A stretch of DNA of 64,000 bases. Source: Isoetes taiwanensis (taxonomy: Eukaryota > Streptophyta > Lycopodiopsida > Isoetales > Isoetaceae). Made by a program: the position numbers and the translations under genes. The stretch covers positions 994,890 through 1,058,889 of the forward strand of contig JAJEKV010000077.1 in assembly GCA_021234155.1 (NCBI GenBank), written 5' to 3'. Positions 44,021-56,700 of this stretch are shown here, in pieces (position 1 is the stretch's first letter; each line of letters starts with the position of its first letter). The notes below the pieces were generated by a model. That model had not been told where the DNA came from. It saw only the letters and a list, made by a program, of their open reading frames with translations, and did not search any database.

Positions 44021-46281
44021 GTAACTTGCTTGGCGGCTCTCAAAAATTCAAGATCCGTCCCGAGAACATATCAAACCCAAAAGTGTCTACTGGCAATCGG
44101 TAGTGTAGAAACCCAAGTGTTTTGTCGTTCGGGTAGTACAAAGGCTCCGGAATGGAGATTTGACTTCGCCATGTCGTCCGAAACAACGAAATTACCCTGG
44201 AGACCAAGTTACACGGTCATTTTTTGCAGCAAAAGAAACATGAACCCTCTACATGGCAGTATTCTGCACCCTCCGCTAAGGCCAATTCACTACGAACGTG
44301 TTGGACATGAGCTACTTTGGCGCGTCCGGGAGCAGGGGTGGTCTTTTGCCCACGAAACTTGGTCTCCAGGGTAATGTCGATGTTTCGAGTCCGTTGGCAG
44401 AGTCAGATCACAGTTCCGGGGTGGGAGAGTTGCCCGTCCGTGGCCAAGGACCTTCCAGAGAGGACCTTTGGGACGAACTTCTTCGGGAAGGTTTTACGGC
44501 TCCGTCACCTCATGACATTGTGCAAGATCCTGGTCCAATCTGACCAGGGTATGGCCTCCAAACGTAAACCCTGTGGGTTGCTAGGTTATTGTAGGGTTTA
44601 CGTTATGGAGGTCGAGTTTTATTCAGTTGCACTTGAGACATGGTCGAAGTCTGCGGTTGAAAACCCTGACAATAAAACTGACGAAATGGGGTTTGGATTT
44701 ACCGAGGCGGGCTTTCCTACCCGTGCTCCTCCGGGGGCAAATGCCAATGCCTCCCTTCCCGAACCGGTTTCCCCTATCCGGCCGTTGAATTCTCCATTCA
44801 AGTAACTTGCTTCAGCGGGCTCAAAAAATTCAAGATCCGTCCGGAGAACATATGAAACGCAAAGTGTCCTACTTGATCGACCATGTAGAAACCAAGTGTT
44901 TTGTCGTTTGGGCGTGTACAAAGGCCCCGGAATGGAGATTTGACTTAGCCATATCGTCAAAACAAATTGAAATTACCCTAGGGACCAAGTTACCGCGGTC
45001 ATTTTTGCGACAAAAGAAATACGAACCCTCTACATGGCGTGTCGCACCCGCCGCTAAGGCCAATTCCTACTGAGCGTGTTGGACATGAGCTACTTTGGCT
45101 GCCCAGGGCGCGGGGTGGTCTTACGCCCGCGAAACTTGGTCTCGGGGGTAATGTCGATGGCGGTCGGATCACGCGATTAGGGGTGGGAGAGTTGCCCGTC
45201 CGGTGGTCAAGGACCCTCCGAGAGAGGACCTTTGGGTCGAACTTCTTACGGAAGGTTTTAGGGGCTCAGTCATCAAGCGTCAACGCCCTCCCACTACCTC
45301 ATGACATTGTGCAAGATCCGGTCCAATCGGCCGGGGTATGGCCTCAAAGCGTAAACCACCCCAGGGTTGCTAGGTTATTGTAGGGTTTACGTTATGGAGG
45401 TCGAGTTTTTATTGATTGCACTTGAGACATGGTCGAAGCTGCGATTGAAAGAAAATTGAAAATGGGGTTTGGATTTACCGGGCTTTTCCTACCGGTGCTC
45501 CTCAGGAGAGGGCAAATGCCAATGCCTCCCTTCCGGGAACCACGGTTTCCCTATCCGGCGCTTGAATTCTCCATTCAAGTAACTTGCTTGGCGGGGCTCA
45601 AAAAATTCAAGATCTGTCCCGGGAGAACATATCAAACCGCCAAAGTGTCTGCGGTCGGCCGGTGTAGAAAACCAAGTATTTTGTCGTTCGGGCGGCACAA
45701 AGGCCGGAATGGAAGATTTGACTTATGCCATATCGTCCGAAACGGCGAAATTACCCTAGGGACTAAGTTACCGCGGTCATTTTTTGCAGCAAAGAAACAC
45801 GAACCCTCTACATGGCGGTGATTCTCGCACCCTCCGCAAGGCCAATTCACTACTGAGCGTGTTGGACATGAGCTACTTTGGCGCTTCGGGAGGCGGGGGT
45901 GGTCCCTCTGCCCGCGAAACTTGGTCTCGAGGGTAATGTCGATGTTTGGTCCGTTGGCGAGTCGGATCCGCGGTTCGGGTGGGAGAGTTGCCCGTCCGTG
46001 GCGGGGACACTCTAGAGAGGACCTTTGGGTGAACTTCTTACGGGAAAGGGCTCCGTCATCCAGCGTCCAACGTCCTCCCACTACCTCATCACATTGTGCA
46101 AGATCCTGGTCCAATCGGCCGGGGGTATGGCCTCAAAACGTAAACCACATGCGTTGCTGGGTTATTGTAGGGTTTACGTTATGGAGGTCGAGTTTTATTC
46201 AGTTGCACTTGAGACATGGTCGAGAAGCTGCGATTGAAAACCGAAGCAATAGAAAACCCGGCGAAATGGGGTTTGGATTTA
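44021..46281 (+). repeat. Tandem array of ~780-bp units, three copies
   Basis: Units start at GTAACTTGCTT, positions 44021, 44802 and 45579 (periods 781 and 777). The third is cut at about 46281. Each contains a palindrome of the type GGCCTCCAAACGTAAACC ... GGTTTACGTTATGGAGG (about 44549-44616, 45337-45402, 46126-46191). ORFs up to 162 codons occur but are not conserved in frame between copies. The first unit directly abuts the 19-bp minisatellite. Confidence 0.85.
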
Positions 46282-46429
46282 TCCTCCTCCCATTAATAAA
46301 TTAGAAGTCAAGAACACATTTTGTAGTAGCAAATTTTTTTGGAATGATTCGGGATGTAATAGATCCAAAGTCTGTTGGCTCCGCATGCATGCTCGAAAAA
46401 GGTACACCAGGTCCCAAGTGCAATTGACC

Positions 46430-47313
46430 ACGTTTTGGCCTCCATAACGTAAACCCTACAATAACGGCAAGGAAATGGGGTTTGCGTTTTGGAGGCCATA
46501 CCTCCGGGTTGGACCAGGATATTGCACAATGTCATGAGGTAGTGGGAGGGCGTTGGCGCCCGGATGATGAGCCCTAAAACCTTCCGGAAGAGTTCGACCC
46601 AAAGGTCCTCTCTAGAGGGTCCACAGCCGCGGACGGGCAACTCTCCCACCGGAATCGATCGATCCGACCGCGGACTCGAAAAACATCGACATTACCTCGG
46701 AGACCAAGTTTAGGTGGGCGTAAGACCACCCCTGCTCCCGAAGCGCCAAAGTAGCTCATGTCCAACACGTTCGTAGTGAATTGGCCTTAGCGGAGGGTCT
46801 GAGAATCTTGCCATGTAGGGGTTCGTGTTTCTTTTCTGCAAAAATGACCGTATAACTTGGTCCCTAGGGTAATTTATTTGTTTTGGGCGACATGGCTAAG
46901 TCAAATCTCCATTCCGGGGCCTTTGTACTTTGCCCGAACGACAAAACACTTGGGTTTCTCTACCTGGCCGATTCGGGGACACTGCGGTTTTATATGTTCT
47001 CCCGGACAGATCTTGAATTTTTTTGAGCCTGCTCGAAGCAAGTTACTTGAATGGAGAATTCAACGGTCGGATAGGGAAACCGGGTTCAGGAAGGGAGGCA
47101 TTGGCATTTGCCCTCCCGAGGAGAACACTGGTAGGAAAGCACTTCCGGTAAATCCAAACCCCATTTCGTCAGTTTCTATTGCTTCTGGTTTTCAACTGCA
47201 GCTTCTCGACCATGTCTCAAGTGCAACTGAATAAAACTCGACCTCCATAACGTAAACCCCACAATAACCTAGCAACCCACAGGGTTTACGTTTTGGAGGC
47301 CAAAACGTGGTCG
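46430..47313 (-). repeat. Inverted copy of the 780-bp unit with palindromic ends
   Basis: It is the reverse complement of the array unit, permuted so that it begins and ends inside the palindrome. CCACGTTTTGGCCTCC at 46430 is mirrored by GGAGGCCAAAACGTGG ending near 47311. It is separated from the direct copies by about 150 bp of unrelated sequence. Confidence 0.75.
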
Positions 47314-47912
47314 ACTTATGCATAATGCAATATCATCCATAAGCATATTGAGAAATCCTCAAACGAAGTATCTTAAAAAAGGAAGTTACAATGAGAAAGA
47401 ATTAGATAGTTAGGCATTACCCACTAATCTAAATACGAAGAAAGTTAGTGGATAAGACTGCAGCAGGTTACGGTTACGGTAGGCTGAACTTTCCTGATGG
47501 GACACGAGCAACTAATTTTCACCATCGTCTAGATAAATCACACTAAGTCTAGGCCAGAAAATAATTTCAGATAAACAAATTAAGTAGTGCCAAATGGATA
47601 GTTAACTGTTTCAAATAGGAATTGTCAATTCTATTGCATCCATACTCCTTAGGAAGCTTAGTCAACGATTTAAAGGATTCCTATGCAGAAGTATGACAAA
47701 GATATTCTGATGCAATTGTTTGGAATTGGGGAGCTGCCAAACTATAACGTCTAGCCACTAGTTTAGAGGATTACCATGCAGAGGAGCTCGATACCTTCCG
47801 TGCACATGACTCGGAAGCAAGGTTTTCCCGAGCAAGGTTTTTCCGAGTTTGTGTTTAGGTTTAAGGTGTTAGGGTGTTATTTTTGCTTGATGGCTCCAAC
47901 AATTACATCTCT
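47314..47912. other. Spacer, no gene recognised
   Basis: AT-rich unique-looking sequence without ORFs of note, before three tandem arrays. Confidence 0.4.
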
Positions 47913-48050
47913 AATTCTTAGTGCAAATCGTCTAAGTGCAATAAGTTATCTTGTTTTCAAAGAACCATTGGATTCTTAGTGCAAATCGTCTAAGTGCAAT
48001 AAGTTATCTTGTTTTTCAAAGAACCATTGGATTCTTAGTGCAAATGGTTA
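47913..48050. repeat. Tandem repeat, 59-bp unit, 2.3 copies
   Basis: ATTCTTAGTGCAAATCGTC begins at 47913, 47972 and 48031 (the last copy is partial). The copies are nearly identical. Confidence 0.85.
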
Positions 48051-48139
48051 GAAAGAACCATTGGATAAGATAAATTAGATACAATTAAAACCATTGGATG
48101 GCGTGGATAACTATTGGATCGTCTATAGCGAACCTTAGT

Positions 48140-48660
48140 ACCAACTAGATAGAGGCATGGTTTAATGGTGTTCCACTAATGATATCCAAAATGGGGGATA
48201 ATGTTAGGATATTAAATAGTCTTGCCATTTTATAATGCTTGGGGATTTGTTGCAATGGTCCTATTCCCCATAAACAATTACATCTCAAATTCTTAATGGT
48301 CTAAATTATACCAAGATGTAGGAGCGGTTTAATGGCGTTCCACTAACGATATCAAAATGGGGAATAATGTTAGGATATTGCATGGTCTTGCCATTTTAAT
48401 GCTTGGGGATTTGTTGCAATGGTCCTTTCCTCCATAAAAAATACATCTCACAATTCTTAATGGTTTGTTATGCAAAAATGTAGGCGTGGTTTAATGGTTT
48501 TTCTCTAACAATATCAAAATGTTAGGATATTGTTAGGATTTTCTAAATGGTCCTATGACATTAATGCTTAGGGATTTGTTGCAGCGGTCCCTGCACCCCC
48601 TCAAGGAATACAAATCAAATTCTTGATGGTTTTGTTATGCAAAATAGGCGTTAAGTAATT
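48140..48660. repeat. Tandem repeat, ~165-bp unit, three copies
   Basis: GGTTTAATGG starts the units near 48157, 48325 and 48487. Each continues with ATAATGTTAGGATATT or a variant, GGGGATTTGTTGCA and ATTCTTAATGG. Moderate divergence with small indels. Confidence 0.8.
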
Positions 48661-48689
48661 GAAGTAGTTGAAGTAACTTGTCTTACATG

Positions 48690-49200
48690 GAATACTAGTA
48701 TAAGGACATGTGATCGTGCACGTGCATCACATGTAGCAAGTCAAGTACTCTGTCCTACCACTATAAAGACCCGTGATATGGAAGGATAGGACATGTAGAG
48801 AATCAAGTATTCTTTCCTACTTCTATAAAGACATGTGACAATAGAAGTATTACACATGTCATAATTCATGTATTCTTTCCTACAATGCCTTAGCAAATAA
48901 AGTACTACTGTCCTACTACTATAAAGACATGTGACATGGAAGCATACGACATGTAGAGAATCAAGTATTCTTTCCTACTTCTATAAAGACATGTGACAAT
49001 AGAAGTATTACACATGTAGTAATTCATGTATTCTTTCCTACAATGCTTTAGTAAATAAAGTACTCTGTCCTACTACTATAAAGACATGTGAATGGAAGCA
49101 TAGGACATGTAGAGAATCAAATATTATTTCCTACATCTATAAAGACATGTGACAATAGAATTATTAGACATGTAGAAATTCAAGTATTCTTTCCTACAGT
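48690..49200. repeat. Tandem repeat, ~158-bp unit, about three copies
   Basis: CTACTATAAAGACATGTGA and GTATTCTTTCCTAC blocks recur with starts near 48756, 48914 and 49072. Internally each unit is itself two related halves of about 80 bp. Confidence 0.8.
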
Positions 49201-50164
49201 GGATTGTATTATAAAATGACATGTCACAATAGAGGAAACTACAAAACAACAGTGGATGTTTTAGTCCACTGAAAAAAGAACACCATTATCGAACAAAACC
49301 ATACCTCCACAAGTCCACATGTAGGATTCTTTGAAAACAGGACATGTAGACCTACCAAAACCCGATGTTTTCCACAGTGGACCAAAAACCAGGGTGAGTG
49401 TGCCCCATACCAGCTCCATGCTAATATAGGGCCCTCCACGTATCACTGCAACCTTGAAGAGTTCCAGTGGGAAGAATGAAGTGGTCATTTACCCTGTCTC
49501 CCTCAGGGCCTACCTAGGCTTTAAAGCGTAAACGTACATGTCAGTAGTACATACATCAACATCATATGACCATCACGAAGGATGGTTCACCACATATCTG
49601 CATAGACAAAGATCAAGACATCACATAGGGAATCCTACCCAAGGCTCGAGACAGGGGGATGGGCGACAAGCTTGGGTCTCCGGAGGTCATTGCGCGGAAT
49701 TCATGGCAATGGATTTGGGCGGCATAAGAACATGGCTTAGGGTAGTCCACTCCATCCGCCCCCCTGTGCACACTTTGCGAGTAGGTTGAAGAGTGTTGGG
49801 ACTGATCAGAGCCAGCATTTATGCATAGCCAAAGGGGCTATTCACGGGTTGCATCTCCCCGATTAGATGGGCAGGGTAGAGATCACTCCCTCCTCAGAGA
49901 TCTCCATCTTGCGACTCAAGGTGACTAGAGGGCCACCGCCCTTATTCCGACTTCAACCCACTGGAGAGTGACGCATCACTCCACCGGTGTCGAGCCCATG
50001 CCTTACCCACACTGGGTGGTAAGCCATTAGACCTAGTCCACAATGATCCCCCGGTAGGCCTTACACACCGGAGGGATCGTTCAAGAGTCGAACACGAACC
50101 TCCTTATAAGCCGATCGGCCCCTTCACCCACAAACCAGGTGTGGCTCTTGTACATGCGAATTTA
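49201..50164. other. Unassigned, probable outer part of LTR E copy 1
   Basis: No ORF motif. It is continuous with LTR-like sequence to 50919, but no second copy exists in this window to define the border. Confidence 0.3.
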
Positions 50165-50919
50165 CGATTAGGCTAAAGAGGCTAGCTAGAGCATCAACTA
50201 CTAGGCTTTAGGGTCTCTACCCCCTTCCCAATACAATGAGTTCACAGAGATACATCATCATACATATCACGTAAGAAAAGAACAAGATCTAATCTACATC
50301 ATAAAGTTAGGTTCTTTAGTTAGAGTCTGGTATCTGGGGATCTAAGCGGCATTTTGCTATGGGCAATTTAATAGGCTAAACCTATCGATACAATGACCGG
50401 AAGGCGGTTTAGGCTATTAAATTGACTAAATACCCGATCCTTGGCTCGCTCCTCCTGCTCTCGAACTTCGACCATCCCGCTTTGAACTGCTAGAAGATGA
50501 TCTTTGGAAGGGAACTAATGAGTCAAATCGCTCGACAGAGTCCGGGAGGCGGTTTTTGACTCTTGGAGCAACAAAATAGAGCCCTAAAACCCTATGGGCC
50601 GAAAATGGCAAGTTAGGGTTTCCTTAACCTATATAGACAAAGGGTTAGGGCTAGGGTTTCCCATTATCCCTTTAAGCATGTGGGATAATTGGGTGTGGCC
50701 CACTTGCCTTTAATGGCTAGGTGGCATAAAGTGTCCACATGGGAAAGGTGTGCACCTTAATAAATGTGCACATTAATAAGTGCACATACCTTGCAAGTTG
50801 CCCCTAGGGGCTACCCGCTGCTACGCGTTGGCGTGCACGTCGGTCGGGTGGCTAATTTGCGGCGTGGCCGGCGATGCGGATATCGTCATGGGACCGTATC
50901 TTTGTCTTTGAACGTCACA
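50165..50919 (-). repeat. LTR-like end of element E, compact copy
   Basis: On the minus strand it starts TGTGACGTTCAAAG at 50919, directly after a polypurine tract. 50165-50919 corresponds to 59540-62202. Shared landmarks are AGGCTAGCTAG...GCATCAACTACTAGG, GATACAATGACCGGAA and CATGTGGGATAATTGGGTG. It also shares a GGGGGTAGAGACC segment (minus strand) with LTR B, so the families are related. Confidence 0.75.
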
Positions 50920-50931
50920 TTCTCCCCACCT
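50920..50931 (-). other. Polypurine tract of element E
   Basis: The complement reads AGGTGGGGAGAA next to TGTGACG, the same arrangement as in element B. Confidence 0.7.
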
Positions 50932-53189
50932 GAAATGATGTTTGTCCGCGGCATCGTGGGTCTCCCCACCTTGGAATCTTCCTAACCGCAATCAACCTTG
51001 ATGCATCACGATATACTACTATAATACTTACATTTATTAAGATTACCTTAAGGTAATATTTTTAAATCATTATTACGCCATTACATTATCAAATAACTTG
51101 TCAATTCGTAACTTCTATTAAGACAAGGTACTTATTAGTTTCCGTTACCACAACATTTAGTTTATCACAATCTAACACTTTCATATACAATTATTATTTA
51201 AGGTACTCTTCATTCCTTGCAACATTCCAACAAAAATTGTGTTGCAAGTCTTCGCACCTTAAGATCCTGCATTAATTTTACAATATCTATAATTACATAC
51301 TTACTATCTTAATTATTATAATTACTCTAAGGTAATGTTTAAGACATTACTATACTATTTCATTATCCAATTAACTTATCACTTCATAACCTAATCCACG
51401 CAAGGTAATTATTAACCTTACTTAATACAACATTTAAGTTTATCAAAGTTTATCAATTTCATACAAAATTTACACTTCTAAGGTACTCTTCATCCCTTGC
51501 AACACATTATAACAAAATTTGTGTTGCAAGTCTTTCTCTTCGACCTCCTTGCCCTCCGGTGCTCTATTGGCCTGCAGGTCGACACTACGTTATTACCATT
51601 TTAATTATAAATAAAATTTTGGTTATATGGTGACCACCCCACCTATCTACATGAATGCATGGCTAATCTCGGCATAGGAAGAGGATGCTTCTTCCATCGT
51701 GGCGGGAGAGGCAAATAGCCTATAATGCCTATATGCCGCTCATGCCTACACCTTTAGTTGCCCAACGTGGAGGATAGGTCCTTCCCGTATATGGGGCGTG
51801 AAGGACGTATTCCTCCTATCAATGCATATATGGGCTAGAGGTGCTTTTCCTATCAATGCATTCCTGAATGACCTCTTATATCTCTCGAGGTCGTCTACTT
51901 CCGTGGGACCCGGTAGACTTTTTAATCTACCTTCCACTCATCCAAAGCGGAACCACGGTCATGCCTACATTGACATTACACCGTCCTAGAGATCACCGTA
52001 GTGGTCCCATCATCGGTAAATACGCATGCAACCCATACGGCATAGGTTGCATCGTGATTAATCTTAACTACACATGAAACTAATCTAAACACAAATCGAC
52101 ATGCCCGGTTGATTTTTTTGCTGGCTCCTTTAATGCATGTGATTAACATAATTACCCTAAGGTAATATTTATGAATTAACATTATCATAGTATCGGATAC
52201 ATTACTTCCGATAGTACAATTATATTTACTCTAAGCTTTGCAATATATTTAATGACTTTTAGATCGCGATTATTTAAACAATAACCCTGATTTAGACCTA
52301 TTGTTACATAGACAAGGTTTTAATTATCATACACAAGAATTAGATGTGCTTCTTATTCTGGGTCCTGCATTACCCTTGGAAGTATATTCCTAATATGCAC
52401 TTAAGTATATCCGAATTCTATTTTCTATTTATATTTATAAGGATCCCGAGGTCCTATAGCTATCCTTGGAAGGAATTGCATCCTTCTTGAAGGATTAATT
52501 AACATGCTACCTCACATTCATCATTTGTTATTTAAGTTATTTCCCTATGATACATATCGTGCAACAATTTCTATCCAGTTATTAGGATCTATATTTAACT
52601 TATCTATAAGACACATTAAAGCTTCTAATGCATGCGCACACCTTACCTAAGGCTAGAATGCATCCACCCATTGAGCCGGCGTCGAGTAATTTGGAGGTGA
52701 CTTGGTCGTTGCATTGCTCCCATACTTTTGCTCCACTTCATTGGTGTAGTTAGCTACTACGTGGGTCTCGCGCGTTGAAGGCCTCACGAGCACTAAGGTA
52801 TCTATCTATCTTACGCTCTATTAAGCCCGGCCATTCTTAGGAGTGAACTTTATTCTGGTCGGTCAATTCGATACAAGTGCGTTCAATCATAAGATTGAGC
52901 CCTCCCACTTTCTTGAAAAGAAAATGGTCCTGCACCCCTTCAATGGCGTTGTACACAACGTCATATCTATTCTCTCCCTTAAGAGGTTATACGCTTCTTA
53001 CTTAGCGCATTAATTTACTAGCCTTAGCTGACATATATAACCATCTAAGATGGATGCACATATTATGTTATCATTTATTTCAATATAGTTATGGGTTACC
53101 TACTTAGTTAGAACGATTCTAAACCACAAGGTTTTGTCATCATGACAATTCCTTTTGTCTCAATAGACTATTTGATTACTATAATGAAA
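50932..53189 (-). other. Interior of element E, non-coding
   Basis: No protein motif on either strand. It includes a diverged duplication: 51045-51262 and 51325-51540 share TAAGGTAATNTTTAA, AAGGTACTCTTCAT(T/C)CC and TTGTGTTGCAAGTCTT. I infer element interior from the flanking polypurine tract and LTR only. Confidence 0.4.
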
Positions 53190-53647
53190 TGAAAGAGAAT
53201 TGGTCCAAATGAAAGCTGTAGAGAAACTTTGGGAAAAACCAGGATCTAGAATGGAGTTTTACCGAGCAGAAGTAAATACTATGGTCCTCTACATAGAACA
53301 AGACTATCTAAAAGCCCATATCTCAAAGAAAAACAAGCAGACAATAGCCAGATACAGGACGGGATCGCATAGGCTAAGATTTCCAGAGAAGAAAGGAAGT
53401 GCAAGGTTTGCGGCTGGCAACAAGTAGAAGATGAGTATCATGTATTCCTTTATTGTCCGGCATATCTACATATAAGAGATAGGTATCAGATAGATTTGTC
53501 ATACTTTTCTTCTTTATTGATGTTAAAACCAGAAATCTTAGGATGCTATATGCGAGAAATAGAGTCGCACAGAAGCTTATTATTAAGCTTATCAAACTGA
53601 TGTAAAAATTGCCGCTCCATGGCCCTCAGGGTCTAAGCGGGCGTGAA
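53190..53647 (+). pseudogene. LINE 3'-terminal fragment
   Basis: The frame 53200-53427 reads RMEFYRAEVNTM, then ARYRTGSHRLRFPEKKG. A frame change leads to QQVEDEYHVFLYCPAYLHIR and DRYQIDLSYFSSL. The 'R.GSH.L....GR......C..C....EDE.HFL..CP.Y...R' pattern is the Cys/His C-terminus of these LINEs. The 3' end (GGCCCTCAGGGTCTAAGCGG) runs into the AAT repeat, which may have grown from its tail. Confidence 0.7.
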
Positions 53648-53674
53648 ATAATAATAATAATAATAATAATAATA

Positions 53675-53740
<66 letters not shown>

Positions 53741-53742
53741 TT
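53648..53742. repeat. Microsatellite (AAT)n switching to (ATT)n
   Basis: About nine AAT units are followed directly by more than twenty ATT units, making a long near-perfect palindrome at the LINE 3' end. Confidence 0.95.
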
Positions 53743-56700
53743 AGACGTACCTTGCATGTACTATTCTTTTATATTCTAGAGATTCCCCCTTTCTTAGCTA
53801 TTTAAACTCTTGGAATATTCCTACCAATCGAATTGATGTCATCGTAACAAGTTGGCCGGACTTGTTAGATTACTTCTTTTCTTTCGGTTGGATTATTCTT
53901 TTGGAGGTACTAGATTTATACATGGTCAACAATTATCCTAGTAATGATTCCTTCTTAGCGCGGTGATCAATCTCACCAAGTGGTTTCAATACGTTGGATG
54001 TCTGTTAACAATCGTGTATACTTTTAGTCACTCCTATGCATTTCCTTCCCAATCCTTGACGTTTTAGCTCAATACTGGGGCAATCCTTTCAGCGAGAATA
54101 TCTGGAAATGCCTTCTAATCCCAATATGGATGTTACCGTCCATACATTAACCTACTAGGCCCCATGGCCTTAGATCCTTGAGCTTGCTAGAAGCTCATCC
54201 ACTCGTTGCCTGCTTGAAGTAGCAAGGTAACGTTCTTCCGAAGTCGCTTCGATACTTGATCTCCTTGGCGGTGGCTCCTCTTTGATGTAGAGGTTGACTT
54301 TGTTCGTTAGAAGCCTCATTGCTGGTGGCTTGATGGTGTAGTTGATCGCTTGAAATCTTCCATGCAGCTTTTCAAAAGCTTTGAAAGGTGGGGCGTTGAA
54401 AAGATCTTTCATCTTGAACTTTTTTGTCTTGGCGGCTAAGGGCGACTCAGACCGGATATTGTTTCTTCGACTCCATGGATGTCTCATACATCGTGTCCTC
54501 TCGTCGTTATCGTGTTGCCTTGGAAGAGTGTTGAGGATGTTGATTGCTTCACCCCTTTTACAAATAGCCCCGACATCTCTTCCTTTGATCCTGTTACGCT
54601 ATGGGAGGAAGGAATAACAGGGGAACTATATATGCAAAGCATATAGCTTACATAACTACAATTACTACTAGAGCTATTAGGTCCCCTTGTTGCCTCCCTT
54701 CGGTTGCACACCTACTCCTAGGCAATGTCATCGGTGTTCCTCCGGTGCAATGGTGTTGATGATCTATATCCTCCTATTTGTGTCGTCACCTCATACTCAA
54801 GGTAACTTGTTGATATACTTGGGCCCTCCGGTGTTTTGTCCCTATGGCTGGCACAACACGCTTTGCATCACATTCTAACTAAAGGTGTGCTGGTGGTTGA
54901 TGCTTCGACATTTTGGTCTGCCTTCACGATCCTGTTCTCGGGCGGTGATTGTTCCCCCTTTCATGATGCCAAAGCTATTTGAAGGCGTCTCTCTTGAGGT
55001 TGTCTTGGATTCCTTTGGCTATACTCCTCGGAGTTGTTCTCTTCTCGAGTTGTTCTTTGAATCGCCGATCCTTGGGTTCACCAAGTTGCATGCAAGTCAC
55101 AGCGTGCAAGTCATCGGCTCGCCTTCGCCTAGTTGCCTCTCCATCGACTTCTAAACTTCCTTGTTTGATCCCTCGATCACATGGCTTGGGCGTTGTCCGT
55201 TTCCACGGTGCTATCGCCGTCTTCTTGTCTTGAGGTACCTTCCGTGGCTTTGATTGTGCTCACGTCGGTTTTGATCCTCCCTTGCCTCTTAGGAGCTCGT
55301 GGAAGAAGTCGGTTGCTAGCACTTCTCCAGCTTTTCGGTTCGACCTTTGTCCCTCTATGCATGTCGGTCTCTCCTCAAGTAAAGCATCCATGGCTCTCCT
55401 CCTAATATATGTTGTCGGGGTGATGGATCCCTATATCCTGCACTTGACCCTTGAGTTGAAGAAGTACTTGCCTTAGATATACTCTTGTCGTTGAATAGCC
55501 TGGCTATTATCTTGACTCTTTTTTGCGAAGGTGCTTGATTTGCTATCCTTGTCGTTAAGGTGTGAATGCTTCTACCTTGGGCGTTTGATGTCCCACATGT
55601 CGAATACGACGGCTTCTTTTCTTCTAATTCTTGGTAGGAGTACTTTGACGAAGCCATCACCTAGTTGTTGAAGGCATATCTCCTCGTCAAGTAGATTGCC
55701 TTTCGTACGTGCCTCTCCATCTAATACACGTGTCATAGCGCATCACCCTATATTACCACAAGGTGGAATTATGGTCGTCGAGATGTTGTCTTCTTAGTTG
55801 GCTCGTTGATGTCGGGGCGTTCCTCCTTCTATTGTTGAGGCCACTCGTGTCATAAGTTCGTCAAGTGTTGCTGCTACCACAAGATGTAGTGTTGCGTCCT
55901 GACGATGTCCTGGTGCAGCGCTGATGATCTTGACATGACCGGTGTTGTCTCTTATTCTGACATTGGGTGGACGAGCGGTCTTCTACTTGAGGGCACTTCC
56001 CGAAGTGTTTGGAGTCGAAGGTTTGCTTGGCCTCCGGTCGTTTCTCCCTCATACTTGCTCTTCCATTTTGATCTTGGGCTATAGTTGTGCTTCCTTGCTT
56101 CCTCATTTGGTAGTCGAAGTGAAGGAGCTTCCTGATCTAAGCGCTAAATCCGTAAAACATGACTCTAAACTCATGTTTCTCAACTATATCTGTGAACACC
56201 CGAGATATACAATAGACATATACGCATTTACATTGGGATTTTAATTCATCCACTTTTCCAAAACAACTACGAAGATCTACTTAAATTTTTATACTCCTTT
56301 AGGATTTCCCCTCCTCCTATCGGCGTTTGATTCTTGGTTTTTGCTTGCATCTTCTTAAATTCTACGGTTGACTCCGGGATTCCTTGAGATCTTTGTACTA
56401 TTGTTGAGCTTCATGTCTGATCCGGGCTTCGTCACGCTAGTTGCGAAGAGTGTTCGTCGATGTGATCCCTTGAGAAAGATGCTCCTCCTTAATATGTATA
56501 TTCGTCGTGAGGAATGCGGTGACCGCTCAACGTCCCTACATGCGGTGTGTCGTTGCAAGGTTGCCATTGTGCGGTGCCGTTGATTGTTTGAGTAGGATCA
56601 TCTGGCTGTTGCAGTCGGACATTCTTGAATATCTTCGAAGCTCTGAGATCGTGGTCGGTAGGCAGGCATTGTCATTCCTCCGCAGGTTGAATTTCTGAGT

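Noticed and set aside
44317-44805. 162-codon ORF in the 780-bp repeat
   Set aside because: The frame is not conserved in the second and third units, where it is broken by small indels, and no domain is recognisable.
41852-49200. A CRISPR-like array
   Set aside because: The repeats are directly adjacent without unique spacers, unit lengths vary and the genome is a plant's. There are no cas genes.
54170-54487. 105-codon minus-strand ORF as a host gene
   Set aside because: It is Lys- and Arg-rich with no recognised domain and sits in the presumed interior of element E. I could not separate it from a decayed Gag and left it unassigned.
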